Made by a program: the position numbers and the translations under genes
Source: an uncultured Clostridia bacterium
GTDB taxonomy: Bacteria; Bacillota; Clostridia; Oscillospirales; SIG627
Assembly: GCA_947589595.1 (NCBI GenBank)
Contig: CANQBV010000004.1
Location: 55,466-119,465, forward strand
DNA length: 64,000 nt
Reading direction: 5' to 3'
In this document: positions 41,548-51,067 of the stretch, piece after piece
Numbering within the stretch: the stretch's first letter is position 1
How the letters are laid out: each line of letters begins with the position of its first letter
Notes under the pieces: generated by a model
The model's input: the letters and a program-made list of their open reading frames with translations, nothing else
The model's database searches: none
Told to the model about the DNA's origin: nothing

Positions 41548-43497
41548 TTAATTCGTCACGATCATCGGCACTATCATCGGACGGCGGCGGGTTTTGGCGA
41601 ACAGAAATTTTGCCGTATCGTCCCGGAGTCGGTTTTTCACCGTATTCAGATCCAGCCCTTTCTCCAGGTTCTTAATGATCGAATCCGTGGCGATCTTCCC
41701 GATCTGGCTGATCAGATCTTCGTTTTCCTTGACGTAGACAAACCCGCGCGTAGCGATCTGCGGTGCGGAAAGCAGCAGTTTTTCATTGGCGTCGATCAAT
41801 GCCACGATGGTGATGATCCCCTCCTCCGCCAACAGCTTGCGGTCGCGCAGAACGGCGCTGCGCACGTCGCCCACGCCCAGTCCATCCACCAAAAGCCGGC
41901 CGGAGGGAACCGTACCGGTGAATTTTGCTTGCTGACCGTTTGCGGAAATTTCCAGCACCTTGCCGATTTCGGAAATAAAGATGTTTTCGTGCGGAATGCC
42001 GGCGTATTCCGCCAGCGCCGCGTTGCGGGCAAGGTGTTTATGTTCGCCGTGCACCGGCACGAAAAAGCGGGGCTTGGTGAGCGCGATGATCATTTTGATC
42101 TCTTCCTGGCAGGCGTGCCCGGAAACGTGCACCTCGGCGATCTGGTCGTACACCACGGAAACGTGCCGCTTGGAAAGCTCGTTGATGATATCGTTGATCG
42201 CTTTTTCGTTACCGGGGATCGGGTGGGACGAAAGCACCACCATGTCGTCCGGACCGAGGCGCACCTTATCGTGCGAGCCAAACGCCATGCGCGAGAGTGC
42301 GCTCATGGCTTCGCCCTGGCTGCCGGTGGTGATGAGCGTCAACTGTTCGGGCTTGAATTTACGGATCTCCTCCGGCGAAATCAGCGCGCCTTCGGGAATG
42401 CGCATATAGCCGAGCTTGGAGGCGGTGGCGACGATATTGATCATGCTTCTGCCCAAAATGCACACCACGCGCCCACGTTTGACACTGGCGTCGATGATCT
42501 GCTGGACGCGGTGGATATTCGAAGAAAAGGTCGCCACGATCACGCGGTGATGGTTGTTGTCGAAGATCTGTTCAAAGGAAGTGCCCACCGTGCGCTCGCT
42601 GGGGGTAAAGCCGGGGCGTTCGCAGTTGGTGGATTCACAGAACAGCGCCGTCACGCCCTCCCGTCCCAGTTCACCGAAACGAGTCAGATCGGTCATTTCT
42701 CCGTCGATGGGGGTGGAGTCAATTTTAAAATCGCCGGTAAAGACCAAAATCCCGCAGGGGGAATAAACGGCAAACGCCACGGCGTCGGCAATGGAATGGT
42801 TCACCGAAATCGCTTCCACGTCGAAAGCGCCGATCTTCACGGTTTCTCCGGGCGCGATCACGTGCAGCTCCGCTTTTTTGTCCAGCTCAAATTCCATGAG
42901 CTTGTTTTCCACAATGCCGAGGGTCAATTTCGTGCCGTAGATGGGCACGTTCAGCTTGCGCAGAATATAGGGAATGGCGCCGATGTGATCCTCATGCCCG
43001 TGCGTGACGAAAATGCCCTTGACTTTGCGGGCGTTTTCTTCCAGATAGGTCGTATCCGGGATCACCAGATCGATGCCGAACATATCGTCATCGGGAAAGC
43101 CCAGGCCGCAGTCGATAACAAGGATCTCGCCGCCGCTTTCAATGGCGGTCATGTTCTTACCGATCTCCCCCAGCCCGCCCAGCGGAATGATCCGCACCGG
43201 CGCGGCGGGCGTTCTCTTTTGGGTTTTCGCGGCAGGCTTTCCCGCGGCAGGTGTTTTTTCTTTCGTTTTGGCCTGCGTTTTTTTGGCAGGCGCCGTTTTC
43301 TTTGCCTGAGGTTTCTTTTTGCCCTCATTGCGGGACGCGTCTTTCGGAGCGCGCCCGGTTTTTTTTCTTTCTTCTCTCATAGCGAGAATCTCCTCTTCCG
43401 GCGTTCTTTTCCCCTTGCGGGCAAACAGAAAGCTGCTTTTCTTTTCGGGAGTATGTAGGGGGGATTTATTTTCCCCCAATGCCTTTTTCGATTTCAT
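41548..43497 (-). CDS. rnj: Ribonuclease J with long basic N-terminal extension
   Basis: RNase J is a metallo-beta-lactamase-fold 5'-3' exonuclease and endonuclease for mRNA decay and rRNA maturation. The catalytic metal motif is HGHEDH (166-171); VSGHACQEEIK and VPVHGEHKHL are further family motifs. Residues 1-100 are an extension rich in Lys, Ala and Pro (KKTQAKTKEKTPAAGKP), absent from Bacillus J1. The extension is probably disordered and RNA-binding. The start ATG lies within the 3' end of the upstream gene (32-base overlap) with AGAGGAAA ahead of it. Confidence 0.95.
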   Translation of the reverse strand: MKSKKALGENKSPLHTPEKKSSFLFARKGKRTPEEEILAMREERKKTGRAPKDASRNEGKKKPQAKKTAPAKKTQAKTKEKTPAAGKPAAKTQKRTPAAPVRIIPLGGLGEIGKNMTAIESGGEILVIDCGLGFPDDDMFGIDLVIPDTTYLEENARKVKGIFVTHGHEDHIGAIPYILRKLNVPIYGTKLTLGIVENKLMEFELDKKAELHVIAPGETVKIGAFDVEAISVNHSIADAVAFAVYSPCGILVFTGDFKIDSTPIDGEMTDLTRFGELGREGVTALFCESTNCERPGFTPSERTVGTSFEQIFDNNHHRVIVATFSSNIHRVQQIIDASVKRGRVVCILGRSMINIVATASKLGYMRIPEGALISPEEIRKFKPEQLTLITTGSQGEAMSALSRMAFGSHDKVRLGPDDMVVLSSHPIPGNEKAINDIINELSKRHVSVVYDQIAEVHVSGHACQEEIKMIIALTKPRFFVPVHGEHKHLARNAALAEYAGIPHENIFISEIGKVLEISANGQQAKFTGTVPSGRLLVDGLGVGDVRSAVLRDRKLLAEEGIITIVALIDANEKLLLSAPQIATRGFVYVKENEDLISQIGKIATDSIIKNLEKGLDLNTVKNRLRDDTAKFLFAKTRRRPMIVPMIVTN

Positions 43498-45679
43498 TCA
43501 ATTTTCCTCTGATCTCAAATGCCTGATCCAAAGCGGCTTCGAATTTGGTCGCTTCGGAAAGTATTTTAATGCCGAAATATCCCGGCAGGATCCGAACGTT
43601 TTCATTTTCAAAGGAAAGCGCGGTTCGGATCATACCGGCGCGGTTTTCCTCCTGCGGAAGATAGAAAAGAGACGTTTGGAACCATACGGGAACGTTTCTG
43701 ATTTTTTCTCTGATTTTGTCCACGTGCACAAGATCCAGTCCATTCAGCACCTGGGCGGCAAGGAAAGCGCTGTCCCAGAAAAGGCGCGCTTCCCGGCCGG
43801 CCTCCTGTCGAGCTTCGTTTTCCTCCTTTGTTGTGTGGGAAAGGGAAAAGCGGTGGAGCACAGCGCCCCGCTTTTCCAGCTCGCGGCACAGAAAGGGGCT
43901 TTCCTTCGTGGGGATATAGAACTGCTTTTTCCCCGATTCCTGCTGCCCCAAAAGCGCAAACAGCTTGGCGCGCTCGGTGTCCAGGAGCCGTACCCCGCGG
44001 GAAAAGAGCTTCATGCCGCCCTCGAACACTTCCAGATGAACGTCGTCTTCTCTGGTTCCATGATATGCCCGGACGCCGCTCTTTATGGCTGCTTTTTCCA
44101 AAAGGCAGGCATGAAAAGACGGCCGAATCGATACCGCGCCCGTTTTTTTCTTGCCGATCTCCTGCGAAAGCGCTTCGATATACTGCTCCTCCAGGTCCGC
44201 TACCTGCCAGAGAAACCCCTCTTTTTCCTGCTTTTTCCCCTCGCGGGAGAGCGAAATCGTCGTCTCGCGCAAAAAGGGCAGCGAATCCTTTTCGAAGCCA
44301 AAGAAATACGCTTTGCCGCAGCGCGATTCCACAAAGAAGCACGGGCAGGCAAACTGCATGGCGGCAAACGACGCCATGGCGCCGCTTCCCTCTCCGAAAG
44401 AAAGCACCTCGCCGCCGGCGGCGACGGCCCCGCTTTCAAACAGCGCGGCAAACCGCCGGGCGGCGGCGTCGCCGGCGCGCGCCACCACGCCGATCTTTCC
44501 CTTGAAAAAGGCGGCGGAACGAGCCGCCAGCTCCATCACGCGCTCCTCTTCCAATCCTTCTTCTCCGAAAAAGGTTCCGCCTTCGGTAAAGGCGATCTCC
44601 TGAGAAGAAAATCCGGCTGTCGCCGGTATCACCTCCCGGGGAGCAACACGGGCGTTTTCCGGCAGACACGCACCCTTTTCCAGCCGGGCGCCGGCGCCGA
44701 TCACACTGCCGGGCAGCACCACGCTCTGCGAAGAGAGGGTCGCGTTTTCGCAAACGATCGCCCCTTTGACGACCGCCCCTTCCCCGATTTTCGCATCTTC
44801 CATAATCACGGAATCGGAAAGCTGGGCGTTCTTGGCAATTTTTGCGCGCGGGGAAAGAATATTGTTTTGATATAACACGGCGCCCTCTTCCACCGAAGCG
44901 CCGTCAGAGATAAAGTGATATCCCTCGGAAGAAAGAACTTTTCTGCCCTCCCGGGGAAAATAGGTTTTGGCCTTGCCCGAAAGCATATCGTAATTGCAGC
45001 GATACAGGGTGGAAATTTTCCCGATATCGCACCAATAGCCTTCGGCCTTATAGCCAAACAGAGAAAAACCCCTCTGCAGAAGATCGGGGAAAAGATCCTT
45101 GGCAAAATCGAACTTTTTGCCCTGCGGGATCTCTTTTAAAACACGCGGAGAAACGAGGTAGGTGCCGGTATTCACCAAATCGGAAAAGGTTTCCGACCAA
45201 TCGGGCTTTTCCGAAAAAGCAAAGATCCGCTCCAGCGAATCCGCCAGCACCACGCCGTATTCCAACGGCGTTTTTACGCTGGACAGCACAATGGTGACGT
45301 CCGCGCCCTTTTCCCGGTGGAACGCCGCCGCACGCGTTAAATCGAAATCGCAGATGCTGTCCCCCGCGATGACAAGGAAAAATTCCTCGTCCTTTAATTC
45401 TTTTTCCAGTAATTTCACACCGCCGGCCGTGCCGAGCGGTTCTTTTTCTTCCGAATAGGCAAGGCTCAGCCCAAAAGCGGAGCTGCCGTAGCGCGAGCGG
45501 ATCTGCTCGGCCAGATAGTGGGTGGTCAAATACGCTTTGTCATAGCCGTGGTGCGCCAGAAGCGAGAGAATATAATCCATCACCGGTCTTGCCAACACCG
45601 GCACCAGGGGCTTTGGGCGCGTATCGGTAATCGGGCGAAGCCGCTCGCCGCGGCCGCCTGCTAAAACGACTGCTTTCAT
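43466..45679 (-). CDS. Sugar nucleotidyltransferase fused to a degenerate phosphomannomutase-like domain
   Basis: Residues 1-235 form a nucleotidyltransferase with LAGGRGERLRPITDTRPKP and a GDSICD metal site. Residues 250-345 hold left-handed beta-helix repeats. The remaining 390 residues follow the layout of the phosphomannomutase half seen in GDP-mannose pyrophosphorylase-like fusions. The expected phosphoserine motif (S-x-S-H-N-P) is missing; the aligned area reads CPCFFVESRCGKAYFF. The mutase half is therefore probably inactive or regulatory. It lies 66 bases after truB and overlaps rnj by 32 bases. The sugar is not known; mannose or glucose 1-phosphate are likely. Confidence 0.8.
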   Translation of the reverse strand: MKAVVLAGGRGERLRPITDTRPKPLVPVLARPVMDYILSLLAHHGYDKAYLTTHYLAEQIRSRYGSSAFGLSLAYSEEKEPLGTAGGVKLLEKELKDEEFFLVIAGDSICDFDLTRAAAFHREKGADVTIVLSSVKTPLEYGVVLADSLERIFAFSEKPDWSETFSDLVNTGTYLVSPRVLKEIPQGKKFDFAKDLFPDLLQRGFSLFGYKAEGYWCDIGKISTLYRCNYDMLSGKAKTYFPREGRKVLSSEGYHFISDGASVEEGAVLYQNNILSPRAKIAKNAQLSDSVIMEDAKIGEGAVVKGAIVCENATLSSQSVVLPGSVIGAGARLEKGACLPENARVAPREVIPATAGFSSQEIAFTEGGTFFGEEGLEEERVMELAARSAAFFKGKIGVVARAGDAAARRFAALFESGAVAAGGEVLSFGEGSGAMASFAAMQFACPCFFVESRCGKAYFFGFEKDSLPFLRETTISLSREGKKQEKEGFLWQVADLEEQYIEALSQEIGKKKTGAVSIRPSFHACLLEKAAIKSGVRAYHGTREDDVHLEVFEGGMKLFSRGVRLLDTERAKLFALLGQQESGKKQFYIPTKESPFLCRELEKRGAVLHRFSLSHTTKEENEARQEAGREARLFWDSAFLAAQVLNGLDLVHVDKIREKIRNVPVWFQTSLFYLPQEENRAGMIRTALSFENENVRILPGYFGIKILSEATKFEAALDQAFEIRGKLNEIEKGIGGK

Positions 45680-45745
45680 TTCCGTTTCCTCCGAAAAAAA
45701 TATATTTTTATTTTTTCCGTGGAAACGAACCCCTATTCTGTTCTT

Positions 45746-46639
45746 TTAAAATTCTTTGAGTTTGCGGATCTTCATGCCCTCTGCATCGGGGCGCGCTTCT
45801 CCGAGCGCAAAAAAGCCCGCGCTGTCCGAAAGCCGCAGCCTTTCGCCCTCGTAAAACGCCATGCCGGGCGCGCATTTTTTTGCAAAAACGGCACAGCCGT
45901 TGCGAATGAGCCTGGCAAAAAAATCCGCCAGTACCACTTCCCGGTGCTCGGCAAAAAGCGCCTCTGTCGGGATCAGCTTTTCTTCCCGTTCTTCGGGGGT
46001 CATTTTTTCCAGTTCGGAAAGCGAAACCGCGTTTTCCAGCCCGAAAGCGCCGCTTTGGCAGCGCTCCAGAGCACTCATGGCGCCGAGCGCGCCGCAGCTT
46101 TTGCATAAATCGCAGATCAAGGTGCGGATATAGGTACCCTTGGAGCAGCGCACCCAAATTTCCGCTTCTCCGCCGGAAAACGAAAGCAGCCGGATTTCTT
46201 CCACCCGCACTCTCCGCGCTTCACGGGGAATCACTTTGCCCTCGCGGGCATATTCATAGAGCTTTTTGCCGCCCACCTTCAGCGCCGAGTACATGGGCGG
46301 CACCTGGTCATAGTTCTGCGGGAACGCGGCGATCGCGCTTTCAAACGCCTCCCGAGAGGGGAGAGCATTGCTTTCCTTAAGCGGTTTTCCCCAGATATCT
46401 TCCGTGTCAAAGGCCGTACCAAAGCGCAGCGAGGCGCGGTAGACCTTTTCACCGGCGGTCACAAATTCGCTTGCCTTGACGGCGCTTCCGACCAAAATCG
46501 GCAAAACGCCGGTCGCCTGCGGATCGAGCGTGCCGGTGTGACCTGCTTTTTTGGTGCCGTACAGGCGGCGGACTTTGTCCACCGCGTCGTGCGAGGTCAT
46601 GCCGGCGGGTTTTCTGAGATTCAGAACGCCGCTTTTCAA
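45746..46639 (-). CDS. truB: tRNA pseudouridine-55 synthase
   Basis: TruB makes the pseudouridine of the T loop. The catalytic aspartate is in AGHTGTLDPQATGVL. LRFGTAFDTEDIWG and RCSKGTYIRTLICDL are further conserved blocks. The 297-residue length is standard. Its start overlaps the nrnA stop by four bases. The usual next gene, ribF, is replaced by a nucleotidyltransferase. Confidence 0.97.
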   Translation of the reverse strand: MKSGVLNLRKPAGMTSHDAVDKVRRLYGTKKAGHTGTLDPQATGVLPILVGSAVKASEFVTAGEKVYRASLRFGTAFDTEDIWGKPLKESNALPSREAFESAIAAFPQNYDQVPPMYSALKVGGKKLYEYAREGKVIPREARRVRVEEIRLLSFSGGEAEIWVRCSKGTYIRTLICDLCKSCGALGAMSALERCQSGAFGLENAVSLSELEKMTPEEREEKLIPTEALFAEHREVVLADFFARLIRNGCAVFAKKCAPGMAFYEGERLRLSDSAGFFALGEARPDAEGMKIRKLKEF

Positions 46640-47601
46640 GAAAGTCTCCTTGTAATTTCGGCGCGCAGCTTTTGTCTGGTATCTGCAAGCGGCCCGGGCA
46701 GCGAGCAGCCGGCCGCCGCTTTATGTCCGCCGCCGCCGAATACGGCGCAGAAAGAGGCGGCGTCAAAGCTTTCCTCACTGCGAACGGACACTTTAAAGAG
46801 GTTTTCTTCTTTTTGCTTGATCACAACCGCCACCTCGACGCCTTCGATCTGGCGGATGACGTTGATCATGCCGTCCAGCTCCGGCAAAGCGGCGTTTAAG
46901 CCCGCCATATCCTGCAGAGTCACGGCAAGATAAGCGGCCCTGCCGCCGTTTTCGAGCTGTACGTTTTCGATCGCCCAGGCTTCCAGTCCAAGCTTTTTTT
47001 TGGATTTGGTTTCAAACAGGCATTTATTGATGCGGTAAAAATCGCCCTTACCGGCAAAGCGCGACAGAAACGCGGCCGCCAGAAAGGTGTTTTCATTGGT
47101 GTTGGAATAGCGAAAGCACCCGGTATCGGTCGCGACTGCGGTATATAAAGCCGAAGCCAGATACGCGTCCATCTCCACACCGAGCGCGCGGAGGAGCTCC
47201 AGCACGATCTCGCCGCAGCTGGCGCTTTCGGCATCCACAAATTTCAGCGGCGCCGACACAGAATTGACGCGGTGGTGGTCGATCGCAATATCGATCCGCC
47301 CGTCAAAATCCGCCGTTCCCAAAAGCTCGGGCGACGCGACGTCCACCGTAATAAAATGGCGCGCCGAAAAAGGGCAAAGCTCGTCTTCCCCGGCGGTGAT
47401 ATAGGCAAAATCCGCGCCGATCGGGTCTTTGCAGAAAGCGCGCGCTTTTTTCCCCATTTTACGCAGGCCATACGCCAGCCCATAGGCGGAACCGACCGCA
47501 TCGCCGTCGGGATTCTGGTGGCACGCCACGATAATTTCGTCAAACTCCGGTTCCCGGATCCGGTTCAGAATCGGTTCAAGCTTCATCGGTTTTTGATTCA
47601 T
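46636..47601 (-). CDS. nrnA: DHH-family bifunctional oligoribonuclease/pAp phosphatase
   Basis: NrnA degrades nanoRNA of 2-5 nucleotides and dephosphorylates pAp. The DHH domain has HQNPDGDAVGSA and AIDHHRVN, and the DHHA1 domain ends with FGGGGHKAAAGC. The 321-residue length is normal. ATG 47601 overlaps rbfA by 26 bases; a second ATG five codons later is an alternative start. This position between rbfA and truB is usual in Firmicutes. Confidence 0.94.
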   Translation of the reverse strand: MNQKPMKLEPILNRIREPEFDEIIVACHQNPDGDAVGSAYGLAYGLRKMGKKARAFCKDPIGADFAYITAGEDELCPFSARHFITVDVASPELLGTADFDGRIDIAIDHHRVNSVSAPLKFVDAESASCGEIVLELLRALGVEMDAYLASALYTAVATDTGCFRYSNTNENTFLAAAFLSRFAGKGDFYRINKCLFETKSKKKLGLEAWAIENVQLENGGRAAYLAVTLQDMAGLNAALPELDGMINVIRQIEGVEVAVVIKQKEENLFKVSVRSEESFDAASFCAVFGGGGHKAAAGCSLPGPLADTRQKLRAEITRRLS

Positions 47602-47935
47602 TGGTTTGCAGCTTTCTCAATACCTCGGCGATATGCGCGCCGTGCTCGGCGCTGCGGTCGTGCACAAAGCTGAGTTCCGGAGTGTTGCGCAGATTCAGGC
47701 GCTGCGCCAAAGCCAAACGCAGAAACGCGCTCGCGCTTTCCAGCCCTTTTTGCACTTCCTCCGGGTCGCCGGTAATGACGCCGAAATAGATTTTGGCAAA
47801 TTTCAGATCGCGCGTGACCTTGGCGGCGTTGATCGTCACGAACGCGTTTTTCACGCGCGGATCCTTTACGTTTCGAATGACTTCGCCCAGTTCATGGGCG
47901 ACTTCCATATTGATTCGTTCTTCCCTGTGGTTCAT
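47576..47935 (-). CDS. rbfA: Ribosome-binding factor A
   Basis: RbfA assists late 30S maturation. The small KH-like fold shows VKDPRVKNAFVTI and LAQRLNLRNTPELSFVHD. The 119-residue length is normal. It begins eight bases after the infB stop and overlaps nrnA at its end. Confidence 0.95.
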   Translation of the reverse strand: MNHREERINMEVAHELGEVIRNVKDPRVKNAFVTINAAKVTRDLKFAKIYFGVITGDPEEVQKGLESASAFLRLALAQRLNLRNTPELSFVHDRSAEHGAHIAEVLRKLQTNESKTDEA

Positions 47936-47942
47936 ATTCCAG

Positions 47943-50465
47943 TCAGTTTTTCACCTCTTCCATGACGTAGGCCTCCAGCACGTCGCCCACATGGATATCG
48001 TTGAATTTTTCCAGTCCGATCCCGCATTCATACCCTTGGGCGACTTCTCTGGCGTCGTCCTTAAAGCGTTTCAGAGAAGAGATCTTATCTTCAAAAATCA
48101 CAACGTTGTCGCGCAGCACGCGAATCATGCTGGAACGGGTCACTTTCCCGTTCAGCACGTAGGAACCGGCGATCACGCCCACACCGGGTACGCGGATCGT
48201 CTGCCGCACCTCGGCCTGCCCGAGCACCTCCTCGCGGAAGGTCGGCGCCAACATGCCCTTCATGGCCATTTCGATCTCTTCCAGGCACTCGTAAATGACG
48301 CGGTAAGTACGGACGTCCACCTTGCTTTCGGCCGCTCTTTCTACGGCAATACGATCCGGGCGCACGTTAAAGCCCACCACGATCGCATCGGAAGCCGACG
48401 CGAGCATGATATCGTTCTCGCTGATTGCGCCGACGGCACTGTGAATGACCTTGACCTTCACTTCCTCGCCGGAAAGCTTTTCCAGCGAAGCCTTCACGGC
48501 TTCGGCGCTGCCCTGCACGTCTGCTTTGACAATGATATTCAGGGTCTTGACGCCCTCTTTCATGCGGCTGAACAGATCCTCCAGGCTGACCTTGGAATTG
48601 GCCTTGAGTTCGTCCTCCTTGCGGTGGGCGTTGCGCTGATCGGCCAGCTCGCGCGCCATTTTTTCATCTTTCACGGCGTTGAAAATATCTCCCGCTTCGG
48701 GCACCTGATCCAGACCCAGAATTTCCACCGGTACCGAGGGACCCGCCGCTTTCACGGCTTTTCCCTTGTCGTCGGTCATGGCGCGCACTCTGCCCACGGC
48801 GCCGCCGGCGATCAGCGTATCTCCGACGTGGAGCGTACCGTTCTGCACCAGCAGAGTGGCAACGGGGCCGCGTCCCTTATCCAGCCGGGCCTCCACCACC
48901 ACGCCGCGGGCCTCGCGGTCGGGATTGGCGCGCAGATCGGCCATTTCGGCCACGAGCAGAATATTTTCCAAAAGCGCAGGGATCCCTTCTTTGGTGAGCG
49001 CGGAAACCGGCACGCAAATAACGTCGCCGCCCCATTCTTCGGGCACGAGGTCATATTTGGTCAGCTCCTGCTTCACGGCTTCGGGATTGGCGCCGGGCTT
49101 ATCCATTTTATTGATCGCCACGATGATCGAAACCCCCGCAGCCTTGGCGTGGTTGATCGCCTCAATGGTCTGCGGCATAATGCCGTCGTCCGCCGCTACC
49201 ACGAGCACCGCGATATCGGTGATCTGCGCGCCCCTGGCGCGCATGGCGGTAAAGGCGGCGTGGCCGGGCGTATCCAGGAAGGTGATCGGTTTGCCGTTCA
49301 CCTCCACGCGGTAAGCGCCGATGTGCTGGGTAATCCCGCCGGCTTCCCCGGCGGTTACGCTGGTGTGACGGATCGCATCGAGAATGGAGGTTTTCCCGTG
49401 GTCAACGTGGCCCATGACCACCACAACGGGACTTCTTTCCTGCAGGACTTCCGCAGCGTCGACGCTTTCGTCGATCAGTTTCTCCTCGATCGTCACCACC
49501 TTCAAAGGCGTGGCGGTACTCCCGAATTCATCCGCAACCAGCGCCGCGGTATCGAAATCGATAGTCTGGTTGGCGGTTGCCATCATTCCCATCATCATCA
49601 GCTTTTTCATGACGTCCGCCGTGGGCACGCGCAGTTCCTTTGCCAGCTCGGAAACAATCAGGGTTTCCGGAAGCGAAATCTGCGTAGGGATCGAGGCTCT
49701 CACGACATCGCCCTTCTTTCTCTTGTCCTTTTTCACCGGACGGCGCGGCGTCATGCGGCGGCGGGAATTTTCATTGCCGAATTCGTAATTCTTTTCGTCG
49801 TACTTGGAAAGGTCGATATCTACAATTTTGGTATCGATGATGCGGGTTTCCCGCTTTTTGGCGACAAATTCGGTTTTCGGGCCGGTAAACACGGGAGTCT
49901 GCATGGCGGAGGGGGCATTTTTCCGAACTTTCTCCTCGGGTTTTTTGGCCTTTTCCTTCTGGGCGCCGGGGCGGGCGGCAGCAAAACGATCCTCCTGCTG
50001 TTTCTTTTTCATTTCCGCGGCTTCCTTGGCGGCCGCATCGGCGGCAGCGCGCGCCCTGCGGGCTTTTTCTTCTTCCGCCTTTTTCTTTTCCAGGGCGGCT
50101 TTTTTCTCGGCGGCAAGGCGTTCTTTTTCCTCTTTTTCCGCGGCGATACGCGCCTTTTCCGCTTCTTCGGCGGCAAGGCGCTCGGCTTCCTCGCGCTCCT
50201 TTTTCGCCTTTTCTTCGGCTTCGGCCTCCGCAATTTCCTCTGCGGTGGGCGCAACCGAGTATTTTCCGTCGATATAGCCATTGATATCCGCCACTTCAAA
50301 GCGCTCTAAAAGGGTGAGCAAAACGAAGCTGGCTTCATCGCTGTCCAGCGTGCCGCCGGTTTGCTTGGTCATTCCGAGCTCGCTGAAAAGCGCCACCAAA
50401 TCCTTGCTTTTTACGGCAAGATCCTTGGAAAGCTGGCTCACCTTTACCTTTACTGATTCTGACAT
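47943..50465 (-). CDS. infB: Translation initiation factor IF-2
   Basis: IF-2 is the GTPase that brings initiator tRNA to the 30S subunit. The N-terminal IF2_N helix bundle is followed by a highly charged Glu/Lys/Ala-rich linker (about residues 80-230), the G domain with [16 protein letters not shown] and NKMDKP, and the C-terminal fMet-tRNA-binding domains. The 840-residue length is normal. A long ORF runs antisense to it because of codon bias and is not a gene. Confidence 0.97.
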   Translation of the reverse strand: MSESVKVKVSQLSKDLAVKSKDLVALFSELGMTKQTGGTLDSDEASFVLLTLLERFEVADINGYIDGKYSVAPTAEEIAEAEAEEKAKKEREEAERLAAEEAEKARIAAEKEEKERLAAEKKAALEKKKAEEEKARRARAAADAAAKEAAEMKKKQQEDRFAAARPGAQKEKAKKPEEKVRKNAPSAMQTPVFTGPKTEFVAKKRETRIIDTKIVDIDLSKYDEKNYEFGNENSRRRMTPRRPVKKDKRKKGDVVRASIPTQISLPETLIVSELAKELRVPTADVMKKLMMMGMMATANQTIDFDTAALVADEFGSTATPLKVVTIEEKLIDESVDAAEVLQERSPVVVVMGHVDHGKTSILDAIRHTSVTAGEAGGITQHIGAYRVEVNGKPITFLDTPGHAAFTAMRARGAQITDIAVLVVAADDGIMPQTIEAINHAKAAGVSIIVAINKMDKPGANPEAVKQELTKYDLVPEEWGGDVICVPVSALTKEGIPALLENILLVAEMADLRANPDREARGVVVEARLDKGRGPVATLLVQNGTLHVGDTLIAGGAVGRVRAMTDDKGKAVKAAGPSVPVEILGLDQVPEAGDIFNAVKDEKMARELADQRNAHRKEDELKANSKVSLEDLFSRMKEGVKTLNIIVKADVQGSAEAVKASLEKLSGEEVKVKVIHSAVGAISENDIMLASASDAIVVGFNVRPDRIAVERAAESKVDVRTYRVIYECLEEIEMAMKGMLAPTFREEVLGQAEVRQTIRVPGVGVIAGSYVLNGKVTRSSMIRVLRDNVVIFEDKISSLKRFKDDAREVAQGYECGIGLEKFNDIHVGDVLEAYVMEEVKN

Positions 50466-50487
50466 ACTACCCCTCCAATCCCGCTTT

Positions 50488-50784
50488 TCAAAGAGAAGCG
50501 GATATTAAATTCAAAAACTCCTGCCCGACCGCGACCGCACCGACTTCGTTTTCTTTGCCGAGGGCGGCGGCGATTTCCGCTTTGGACAGGGCGCACTCCT
50601 TCACCGGGACGCCCCGGTGTGCGCACAGCGTTGTGATTTTTTGCCTAGTATTTTCCGAAACGTCGGCCGCCAAAAGCACAAGGCTTGCTTTTTTCCTGCG
50701 CACCGCTTCCAACACGAGCGGCGTACCGATAACAAGTTTCCCCGCCCGACGGCACAGTCCCAGCGACAGAGCGAGCGTCGCCAT
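50488..50784 (-). CDS. ylxQ: YlxQ-like L7Ae-family ribosomal protein
   Basis: This 98-residue protein of the L7Ae/L30e fold is likely an RNA kink-turn binder. Characteristic strings are [13 protein letters not shown] and [19 protein letters not shown] 50784 shares one base with the rnpM stop; the ORF-track start is far inside rnpM. It lies between rnpM and infB as in Bacillus. Confidence 0.9.
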   Translation of the reverse strand: MATLALSLGLCRRAGKLVIGTPLVLEAVRRKKASLVLLAADVSENTRQKITTLCAHRGVPVKECALSKAEIAAALGKENEVGAVAVGQEFLNLISASL

Positions 50785-51047
50785 TATTCCTCCAGCCTTT
50801 CTTCCATTTCCGCCCAAATTTCTTCGGGAATGGCGACCTTTAAATTCCGCGCAATGCGACCGGATTTTTTGGCTTTTGCAAGGCAGCTTTTTTTCGGGCA
50901 AAGGTACGCTCCCCTGCCGTTCTTTTTCCCGGTTTCATCCAAAATCACGCTGCCCTCGGGCGTGCGCAGCACGCGCCAGAATTCGCCCTTCGGCTTTTGT
51001 TCATTGCAGCCGGCGCAGCGGCGCAGCGGTACTTTTCGTTCCGTCAT
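50784..51047 (-). CDS. rnpM: RNase P modulator RnpM (YlxR, DUF448)
   Basis: The YlxR family has recently been described as a modulator of RNase P. The signature RRCAGCNEQKPKGEFWRVLRTP and GRGAYLCPKKSCL are both present. The 87-residue length is standard. It lies 20 bases after nusA and is coupled to ylxQ. Confidence 0.92.
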   Translation of the reverse strand: MTERKVPLRRCAGCNEQKPKGEFWRVLRTPEGSVILDETGKKNGRGAYLCPKKSCLAKAKKSGRIARNLKVAIPEEIWAEMEERLEE

Positions 51048-51067
51048 ACAGCTTTTTCGGTTCCTTT

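Noticed and set aside
41458-43458. A 666-codon ORF on the plus strand
   Set aside because: It is antisense to RNase J and the mgtE start; codon-bias shadow.
47793-50309. An 838-codon ORF on the plus strand
   Set aside because: It is antisense to infB. Its translation is rich in His, Gly and Phe without any domain, as expected for a shadow.
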